Below, one piece after another: positions 7,576-13,626 of a DNA stretch of 28,170 bases. The stretch is taken from NCBI GenBank assembly GCA_964348225.1, contig CAYGBM010000043.1, positions 1-28,170 on the forward strand, read 5' to 3'. The notes under the pieces are model-generated. The model had not been told where the DNA came from and ran no database searches. It saw only the letters and a list, made by a program, of their open reading frames with translations. The position numbers were made by a program, and so were the translations under genes. Within the stretch, counting starts at the first letter, position 1. Every line of letters starts with the position of its first letter. This DNA is from CAYGBM01 sp964348225. Lineage in GTDB: Bacteria > Patescibacteriota > Minisyncoccia > Minisyncoccales > CG1-02-41-26.

Positions 7576-8136
7576 ATGGGTGTTGATTATTTAGTTTTTA
7601 ATTGGTTAAATTCCTTGGCTTTTAGATGTCCTTTCATTGATGCTTTAGGTATTTTTTTGGCGAAATATTTTCCTTATATTCTGGTTGTTATTGCTTTAAT
7701 ATTTTTGCTGAAGAATTTTAAGAAATATTTTCCGATAGCCTTGAGGGCGCTGGTTGCAGCTGGTTTGGGGTTAGCCATAGCTAAAGCCATTCGTTTTTTC
7801 TGGCTGCGGCCCAGGCCCTTTATTGCTTTGCAAATCAAGCCGCTTTTAACTCATTCTCCCAGCTCCTCTTTCCCTTCTTTTCACGCCACTTTTTTCTTTG
7901 CTTTCACCGCTATCATCCTTATCTATTGTTGGGGAAAGGCTGAAACAGAATGTAATAAAAAACTGTGGTTGAGATTAGACCTTTTGTTCTTTGGAGCTTC
8001 TTTGTTAATTGTTATTGCTCGTATTTTTTGTGGCTTACATTGGCCTTCAGACATTTTAGGAGGAATAGGGCTTGGCATAGTTTGCGCTTTGTTAATTCAC
8101 AAGGTTTTCAATAAGTATTTTTCTTTTATCTCATAG
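7576..8136 (+). CDS. PAP2 superfamily membrane phosphatase
   Basis: Integral membrane phosphatase of the PAP2/UppP-BacA2-like group, probably acting on a lipid phosphate such as undecaprenyl pyrophosphate or phosphatidic acid phosphate. The three-part active-site signature is visible. Motif 1 is K70...RPRP, with one residue more than the usual KX6RP spacing; motif 2 is PSFHATF in place of PSGH; motif 3 is R-IFCGL-H-WPS-D. Five or six hydrophobic segments span the 186 residues. The protein ends in a short Lys/Phe-rich tail and is followed by a clear terminator. In small-genome bacteria such an enzyme often recycles undecaprenyl pyrophosphate; that role is inferred. Confidence 0.85.
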   Translation: MGVDYLVFNWLNSLAFRCPFIDALGIFLAKYFPYILVVIALIFLLKNFKKYFPIALRALVAAGLGLAIAKAIRFFWLRPRPFIALQIKPLLTHSPSSSFPSFHATFFFAFTAIILIYCWGKAETECNKKLWLRLDLLFFGASLLIVIARIFCGLHWPSDILGGIGLGIVCALLIHKVFNKYFSFIS

Positions 8137-8160
8137 AAATTGAGATTGGCAAGTATAATC

Positions 8161-8189
8161 AAAAAATCCTCTAGTTGCGAGGATTTTTT
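8161..8189 (+). terminator. Bidirectional intrinsic terminator
   Basis: AAAAAATCCTC, loop TAGTTGC, then GAGGATTTTTT: eleven perfect pairs with A-runs and T-runs on both sides. It ends the PAP2 transcript and can also serve the minus-strand tRNA transcript. Confidence 0.85.
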
Positions 8190-8209
8190 GTATGTTCATT
8201 TTATGCCGC

Positions 8210-8270
8210 GGGTGGGGGTCGCCCCGAAGCAATCCTCGCTTCGCTCGGATGCTACGGGGTAAAAACCCAC
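8210..8270. repeat. GC-rich palindromic repeat
   Basis: CCCCG/CGGGG and AGCAATCC/GGATGCT form an imperfect stem (8222-8259), flanked by GGGT/ACCC. It resembles the other palindromes of this window in size and GC content. It lies downstream of the tRNA on its strand. Confidence 0.5.
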
Positions 8271-8279
8271 ACTAACTTG

Positions 8280-8364
8280 TGCCGGAGGAGGGATTTGAAC
8301 CCTCAAGGGCTTGCGCCCACATCATTTTGAGTGATGCGTGTTTTCCGAGTTTCACCACTCCGGC
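8280..8364 (-). tRNA. tRNA-Leu (anticodon CAA)
   Basis: Read on the minus strand: acceptor GCCGGAG pairs with CTCCGGC. The anticodon stem-loop CATCA-CTCAAAA-TGATG carries CAA, which reads UUG. There is a long class II variable arm (GGGC GCAA GCCC), and the T arm is GAGGG TTCAAAT CCCTC. The discriminator is A, as in Leu tRNAs. The genome continues CAAG, so CCA is added after transcription. Confidence 0.95.
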
Positions 8365-8374
8365 TTCGATTTTT

Positions 8375-8402
8375 ATACTACCACTAATCTTTTTTTATTC
8401 AA
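8375..8402 (-). promoter_or_regulatory. tRNA-Leu promoter
   Basis: On the minus strand, TTGAAT (8397-8402) and TAGTAT (8375-8380) are separated by 16 bases. Transcription would begin a few bases before the tRNA 5' end. Confidence 0.5.
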
Positions 8403-8434
8403 GATTCTAAAAACTGGCAGGGCTCGGGACACTC

Positions 8435-10189
8435 TTACTTTTTAGTTTTTGTTTCTTTAGAAGCCCACGCGGCTTTGACAATCTGATGGGGCCATTTTTC
8501 TTGAATTTCTTTGAGGTTGGCGCATTCAAATTTGTGGAGAGCGGCGCTTTTTCCTGTGCTGACAAAAGCTGAAATCTTATCGCCTGGTTTGGGTTGGCAG
8601 CACTTGCTGAATTTTACCGAAATTCCAGATTCTCCTCCAATTAAAACATGAGGCTCTTTAAGCCTTTTGAGGGGAATAATCTTTTTAATAGCGGAAACCT
8701 TCTTTTTGAGAGCCTCTGTTTTTGGTTTGGCAAAAGAAATGCCGTGGGCTTTTTCTAAAAAGTCTTTAATCTTAGCTTTTGCTTTGTGGGTTTTCACAAA
8801 CCTTAGCCAGTCAGAAGAGGGAGTTTTGTTTTTGTCAGTAATAATTTCAATGGTTTCACCGGTTTTCAGGACTTGCTTGAACGATACCATCTTGCCGTTG
8901 ACTTTGGCTCCTGTGCAGTGCTCACCCACCCAGGTATGCACCGTATAAGCAAAATCAATCGGGGTTGAGCCCTTGGGCAAATTAATCACATCTCCTTTTG
9001 GAGTTAATACGAAAAGCTGGTCTTTAAACAACTCGGTTTTTAGATGCTCTGATATCTTCTGAGGCTCTTTAATTTCTTCTCTCCATTTTCTCAATTTATC
9101 TAACCAATAAAATTGGTATTTGTAGGCAGCTTTAGAGAGTCGTTCCTTGTAGCCTAAGTGGGCAGCGATTCCATATTCTGCTTCTCTGTGCATTCTTGGG
9201 GTTTTGATTTGAATTTCTAAGTAATCTCGGCAACCAGGACAAATAACGGTAGTATGCAGGGAGCGATAACCACTTTGTTTTGGGGAGCTGATATAATCTT
9301 TAATTCTGCCAGGCATAGGTTTCCAAACATTATGGATTGCTCCCAAGGCGCGGTAGCAGGCTGAGATATTGGGCACAATTATTCTTAAAGCAACCAAATC
9401 GTAAATTCTATCTATATCCATGTTATTTCTTAAGAGCTTTTGGTAAAGGGAGAAATAATGTTTTGCTCTGGCGTGTATATCTAAAATCTCAACTTTCTTT
9501 TCCGTCAGTATTTTCTTTAACTGGGGCTTGACCTTTTTGAGCCGTGCCTTTGCTTCACTATATTTTTCCTTGGTGTTTCCGGTTAGCCATGTATATTCTT
9601 TTGGATAAAGATAGGGGAAAGCTGCATCCTCAAGCTGGCCTTTTATCTCTCCCATTCCCATGCCATAAGCCAGGGGCGCTAATATTTCAATGGCTGCCTG
9701 GCTTTTTCTAAGCTGCCTGTTTTTATCATACTCTTCCATAAAGTTTCTAACCTCATCCAGCCTACCAGCTAAAACTACAAGGATAGGTCGTATGTCTTGA
9801 GTTACAGCAAAAAACATTCTTCTTAAATTTTCTGCCTGTTGGTTTAGAAACATCTTTTGAAATTTCTTCAGAGGTATTGTTTTGAAATTTTTTTCTAAAG
9901 CAGATAATGTTCTTAATCGGTATACTTTCTGTAATATCACTCTAATAGTTTCAACATTTTTTTCAGGCACGTTCTTAAAAGAAAGCTTATTCGGCGATAC
10001 ATGATGCAAAATTCCACAAGCAATTGTTTCTTCATCAGTACCCATTTCTTGCAAAATTAAACCTGTTCTCAAAGAATGAGCAAAATTGACATCGCTTTCT
10101 GCGAGGTTTTTTTCCAAAACCGGTAAAGATTCTTTGATAATTTTAGGCAGCCCAGTTTCTTTTTCAATTTTTTGGACTATTTTCTTCAT
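8435..10189 (-). CDS. RelA/SpoT-type (p)ppGpp synthetase with inactive hydrolase domain
   Basis: Stringent-response enzyme making (p)ppGpp from GTP/GDP and ATP. The order is HD-type domain (about 30-150), synthetase (about 225-350), TGS domain (about 385-450), and a conserved-cysteine module (FSKCCQPKPGDKI) near the end. No ACT domain follows, so at 584 residues it is shorter than full Rel (about 700-750). The synthetase motifs look intact: RIYDLVALRIIV, the GR.KDYI..PK..GYRSLHTTV run and EIQIKT. The hydrolase motifs do not: the HD pair is HH (62-63), the following Glu-Asp is Pro-Asn (66-67) and the ADR Asp is Gly142. I infer a synthetase-only enzyme. It has its own TATAAT promoter and short leader. 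Confidence 0.9.
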   Translation of the reverse strand: MKKIVQKIEKETGLPKIIKESLPVLEKNLAESDVNFAHSLRTGLILQEMGTDEETIACGILHHVSPNKLSFKNVPEKNVETIRVILQKVYRLRTLSALEKNFKTIPLKKFQKMFLNQQAENLRRMFFAVTQDIRPILVVLAGRLDEVRNFMEEYDKNRQLRKSQAAIEILAPLAYGMGMGEIKGQLEDAAFPYLYPKEYTWLTGNTKEKYSEAKARLKKVKPQLKKILTEKKVEILDIHARAKHYFSLYQKLLRNNMDIDRIYDLVALRIIVPNISACYRALGAIHNVWKPMPGRIKDYISSPKQSGYRSLHTTVICPGCRDYLEIQIKTPRMHREAEYGIAAHLGYKERLSKAAYKYQFYWLDKLRKWREEIKEPQKISEHLKTELFKDQLFVLTPKGDVINLPKGSTPIDFAYTVHTWVGEHCTGAKVNGKMVSFKQVLKTGETIEIITDKNKTPSSDWLRFVKTHKAKAKIKDFLEKAHGISFAKPKTEALKKKVSAIKKIIPLKRLKEPHVLIGGESGISVKFSKCCQPKPGDKISAFVSTGKSAALHKFECANLKEIQEKWPHQIVKAAWASKETKTKK

Positions 10190-10214
10190 TTTTTTAGCTC
10201 TTCAGCATTACATT

Positions 10215-10220
10215 ATTATA
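10215..10220 (-). promoter_or_regulatory. -10 element of the RelA/SpoT-type gene
   Basis: A TATAAT on the minus strand lies 25 bases before the ATG. The -35 region at 17-base spacing is weak. Confidence 0.45.
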
Positions 10221-10265
10221 TGATAACACAATGCCAATATAATGTAGACAATGGCTCATGTTGTA

Positions 10266-12347
10266 TTATTGCTTGGAGAGACATTCTTTGTCGGAGCATT
10301 TTATTTGTTTATTTTTTGTTTCAACCAAGAGAGAGCCGCATTTCTCGCAAGCCTTGCCACCACCTGCTTTTTCGTCCATCACAGGCTTGTCCCACAAAGC
10401 AAAGTCGCATTTTGGCCATTTATTGCAGCCATAGAAAACCTTTCCTCTTTTGCTTTTCTTCTCAACAATTTCTCCCTTTTTACACTTGGGGCATTGGATG
10501 CCAAGAGATGGTTTGGGCAGGTTTTCTGTAAAGTTGCATTTTGGATATTGGCTGCAAGCATAAAACTTGCCGAACCGTCCCCACCTTATAATCACCGGGC
10601 TTTTGCACTTAGGGCATAGCTTCTCAGTTTTTTCTGTTAGGTCTTTTTTTTCAACCTCTGTTTCTTTTTGCTTTAAGTTCTTTTCAAAGGGGGTGTAGAA
10701 ACTGTGTAGTGTTTTTACCCAATCTTCCTTGCCTTCAGCAATCTCATCTAAGTCTTCTTCCATTGCAGCTGTAAACTTTATATCAACTATCTTTGGAAAA
10801 TGCTTAACTAAAAGATTATTCACTAAAACGCCAATCTCGGTTGGTTTGAATTTCTTCTTTTCATCTTTTTCAACATAGTTTCTTTTCTGGATTGTATCTA
10901 GGATTGGAGCATAGGTTGACGGCCTGCCAATACCTTCTTTTTCCAAGATTTTTACCAGGGTTGCTTCTGAATACCTTGGAGGTGGCTGGGTAAAGTGCTG
11001 AGAGGGGATAAGTTCTTTCAAGTCCAGGGCTTCATTCTTTTCTAAAGGAGGCAATTCAGTTTCTTCAAACTTCATTGGATACACCTTTAAAAACCCATCA
11101 AACTTCATTGTTTGTCCGGTAGCTTTGAAAATATATTTTGAACCTTTGGCTTTTTTAGCTTCAACCTCTACTTTTGTTGCATCAAACCTGGCTTCAGCCA
11201 TTTGACAGGCCATAAACCTTCTCCAAATTAAATCATACAAGCGGTGTTGCTGGCTATCTAGCTTATACTTTATTTTTACATCATCAGGGGTTTTTGCTGG
11301 ATAAGTCGGTCTTATTGCTTCGTGGGCTTCTTGAGCTGTTTTTGATTTTGTTTTGTAGATTCTTACAAACCCAGGCCAGTATTTTTTGCCGTATTCTTTT
11401 TCAATAAATTTCTTAGCTGCTCCCTGGCTCGTTTTGGAAAGATTAAGAGAATCTGTTCGGTGATAGGTAATCACCCCTCTTTCATAAAGATTTTGAGCAA
11501 ACATCATTGTTTGTTTGGCGCTGAATTTTAATCTAGCCCAGGCTTCCTGCTGAAGAGTGCTTGTTGTAAAAGGGGGCAGGGGATTTCTTGCAATTTCTTT
11601 CTTTTCAATATCCTTTACTTTATACTTAGCTCCCTCTAAATCTTTCACAATCTTCTCTGCCTCTTTTTTTGTTTTTATCCCCAGCTTAGGAATAACCTTG
11701 TCATCTTTTTTCACCAACAAAGCCTTAAATTCAGTTTCCAGTTTTGAGCTCCGAGCTTTTTGAAGCAAAGCTTCAACAAGCCAATATTCCTGGGCTACAA
11801 AATTCTCAATTTCTTTTTCTCTTTCGCAAATCAATCTTACAGCTACCGACTGCACCCTGCCAGCTGACAATCCTCTAACTACCTTTTTCCATAAGAAGGG
11901 CGATAGCTTATAGCCAACCAGCCTATCCAAAATCCTTCGTGTTTGTTGGGCATTAACCAAATCCATATCAATTTCCCTTGGCTTTTTAAGGGCTTTTTCA
12001 ATGGCTTGCTTGGTGATTTCGTGAAAGACGATTCTTTTAACTTCTTCTGGTTTTAAACCTAAAGCATGGGTAAGATGCCAGCCGATTGCCTCACCCTCTC
12101 TGTCTTCATCAACGCCCAAAATCACAGCCTCTGCTTTGGCTGCCTCTTTTTTTAATTCACTAACTCTTTTCTTTGCCTTCTGTGGAATAACATACTTTGG
12201 CTTGAAGTCTTTTTTAACATCAACGCCTAGTTCTTTCTGTGGCAAATCACGGATATGTCCAAAAGAGGATAGCACCTTATATTCTTTACTCAAAAAACCC
12301 TGCAGGGTTTTTGATTTTGTCGGACTCTCAACTATTATTAACTTCAT
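10266..12347 (-). CDS. topA: DNA topoisomerase I (type IA)
   Basis: Relaxes negatively supercoiled DNA. The TOPRIM domain opens with IIVESPTKSKTL and contains the metal-binding VDEDREGEAIGWHL. The catalytic tyrosine is Y295 in ERGVITYHRTDS. The RGLSAGRVQSVAVRLI and EGIGRPSTYAPI motifs of the family are present. Three C-terminal zinc-ribbon units follow, with cysteines at LCPKC/ACSQYPKC, QCPKC/GCNKWPKC and ACEKC/CSDKEC. At 693 residues it is a normal medium-length bacterial topoisomerase I. It lies in a minus-strand run of DNA-handling genes (mfd, dprA, topA). Confidence 0.97.
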   Translation of the reverse strand: MKLIIVESPTKSKTLQGFLSKEYKVLSSFGHIRDLPQKELGVDVKKDFKPKYVIPQKAKKRVSELKKEAAKAEAVILGVDEDREGEAIGWHLTHALGLKPEEVKRIVFHEITKQAIEKALKKPREIDMDLVNAQQTRRILDRLVGYKLSPFLWKKVVRGLSAGRVQSVAVRLICEREKEIENFVAQEYWLVEALLQKARSSKLETEFKALLVKKDDKVIPKLGIKTKKEAEKIVKDLEGAKYKVKDIEKKEIARNPLPPFTTSTLQQEAWARLKFSAKQTMMFAQNLYERGVITYHRTDSLNLSKTSQGAAKKFIEKEYGKKYWPGFVRIYKTKSKTAQEAHEAIRPTYPAKTPDDVKIKYKLDSQQHRLYDLIWRRFMACQMAEARFDATKVEVEAKKAKGSKYIFKATGQTMKFDGFLKVYPMKFEETELPPLEKNEALDLKELIPSQHFTQPPPRYSEATLVKILEKEGIGRPSTYAPILDTIQKRNYVEKDEKKKFKPTEIGVLVNNLLVKHFPKIVDIKFTAAMEEDLDEIAEGKEDWVKTLHSFYTPFEKNLKQKETEVEKKDLTEKTEKLCPKCKSPVIIRWGRFGKFYACSQYPKCNFTENLPKPSLGIQCPKCKKGEIVEKKSKRGKVFYGCNKWPKCDFALWDKPVMDEKAGGGKACEKCGSLLVETKNKQIKCSDKECLSKQ

Positions 12348-12411
12348 ATTATCTCACTATATATTATTAAGCGATAAAATAAAAGTTTGTGTGTTTGAAA
12401 ATAAAAAGGAT

Positions 12412-12506
12412 TAGGGAAAATACATTATATTAACGTTAACTGGAAATGTTCCGCAAGGAAGGCAATCCGTTAATTGTGTTGCTGCGGAACGGAGAGTATT
12501 TCCCTA
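12412..12506. repeat. Long imperfect hairpin between topA and dprA
   Basis: TTAGGGAAAATAC at 12412 pairs with GTATTTCCCTAA at 12495-12506 with one bulged A. Inside, GTTCCGCA pairs with TGCGGAAC, and GCAA with TTGC. It overlaps the start of a doubtful small ORF. A structured RNA or repeat is possible; nothing known was recognised. Confidence 0.45.
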
Positions 12507-12697
12507 ACCCGATAATGATCTATCATCATCTTACCAAGGACCTCAAAAAACTCAATGTCATGTCAACACCAAAGGTCAAAAAAACAGAGCAACGCTTGGG
12601 ATACAGCGCTGCCCTGCAAACCCTGGGTTTATTTTATGATGGCATAGACATTTGCGCCGAGATTCTTTACTTTGTTGTTTATTTCAAGCAGGCTTAG
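12446..12697 (+). CDS. Doubtful small ORF, 83 residues
   Basis: An open frame in the 281-base gap between the topA start and the dprA end. Its composition is protein-like (RNGEYFPNPIMIYHHLTKDL, then KKTEQRLGYSAALQTLG). No domain is recognised. Against it: the last 69 bases run antisense into the conserved C-terminus of dprA, there is no Shine-Dalgarno, its start lies in a hairpin, and its neighbours on both sides are on the other strand. It may be a gene remnant or chance. Confidence 0.25.
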   Translation: MFRKEGNPLIVLLRNGEYFPNPIMIYHHLTKDLKKLNVMSTPKVKKTEQRLGYSAALQTLGLFYDGIDICAEILYFVVYFKQA

Positions 12698-13573
12698 GGT
12701 GGCTGAGACTGTTTGTGGAGAAAGGTTTGTTGTTTCAATAATTCTGTCTATATGTAAACTGCCTTGGGTTAGGGCAATTAAGATTTTTTGTTCACTTCCA
12801 TTTATTACATTTTCTTGCGATTGTGAGAAAAGATCTTGGTTTTGTTTTTGGAATATTGAAAGATTTTGCAGTTTTAATGCTTGGAGGATATCTTCTGGTT
12901 TTTCAGTTAAGATGGCGCCTTTTTTGATTAGCCAGTTAGGACCTTGCGAGTTTTTTGAATGGATAGAGCCTGGTATGGCGAAAACTTTTCTTTCTTGCTT
13001 TTTTGCCCATTTGGCAGTAATGAGGGCGCCTGAGCCAAACTTGGCTTCAACCACTAAAACGCCCAAGCTCATTGCAGAGATGAGGCGGTTTCTTTTTGGG
13101 AAAGTGAATTTGTCACCGTGCGTTTTTGGTGGATATTCAGAGATTAGGCAGCCGCCTTTTCCTAAAATTTTTTTAGCTAAGCCTAAATTTTCTTGAGGAT
13201 AAATCACTCTTTCTGAAAGCCCTGTGCCTAGGACAGCGATGGTTCTGCCTTTACCCCCACACCAAAAATTTTGGTGTGGGGACACTGCTTCTAAAGCCCC
13301 TCTATGAGCAAAAGTATCAATACCCCGAGCCATGCCAGAAACAATGGTTAAGCCAGCTTGAGTAAGGGATTGGGCAAAAGAAAAAGCAATTTCTTTGCCA
13401 TAGTCAGACGCTCGCCGCGTGCCAACAATCGCAAAACAGGTTTCATTCGGCAAGAGAGTGCCTCTTACATAAATAATAGAAGGCGCATCAGGGATTTCTT
13501 TTAGCAATTGAGGATATTTTTCATCATTGCTTTCAATCTCTTCAATGGGATGATTTGCTAACAAGTTTATCAT
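12629..13573 (-). CDS. dprA: DNA processing protein DprA (Smf)
   Basis: DprA binds incoming single-stranded DNA and loads RecA during natural transformation. The Rossmann-like core is clear: FAIVGTRRASDYG, SGMARGIDTFAHRGAL, GRTIAVLGTGL, YPQENLGL, SEYPP, FPKRNRLISAMS and GSGALITA. A short C-terminal winged helix follows (about residues 255-312). Between HRGALEA and GRTIAVLG, usually nearly adjacent, there is SPHQNFWCGGK, encoded by a perfect palindrome. With comEC also in this window, a DNA-uptake system is likely. Its start is 54 bases after the mfd stop, so the two may share a transcript. Confidence 0.95.
   Translation of the reverse strand: MINLLANHPIEEIESNDEKYPQLLKEIPDAPSIIYVRGTLLPNETCFAIVGTRRASDYGKEIAFSFAQSLTQAGLTIVSGMARGIDTFAHRGALEAVSPHQNFWCGGKGRTIAVLGTGLSERVIYPQENLGLAKKILGKGGCLISEYPPKTHGDKFTFPKRNRLISAMSLGVLVVEAKFGSGALITAKWAKKQERKVFAIPGSIHSKNSQGPNWLIKKGAILTEKPEDILQALKLQNLSIFQKQNQDLFSQSQENVINGSEQKILIALTQGSLHIDRIIETTNLSPQTVSATLSLLEINNKVKNLGANVYAIIK
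13255..13281. repeat. CCCCACACCA palindrome inside dprA
   Basis: CCCCACACCAAAA at 13255-13267 and TTTTGGTGTGGGG at 13269-13281 form thirteen perfect pairs around one base. A relative with the same CCACACCA/TGGTGTGG core stands before the HIT gene at 18527. Confidence 0.8.
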
Positions 13574-13626
13574 TACTTCAGTTTAAATGAAAAAGGATGA
13601 TTTTAAAATGAGCATAGGTTAAGTTA

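Noticed and set aside
10251..10619. Plus-strand ORF opposite topA
   Set aside because: It is antisense to the conserved zinc-ribbon region of topA, and its sequence shows no protein family.
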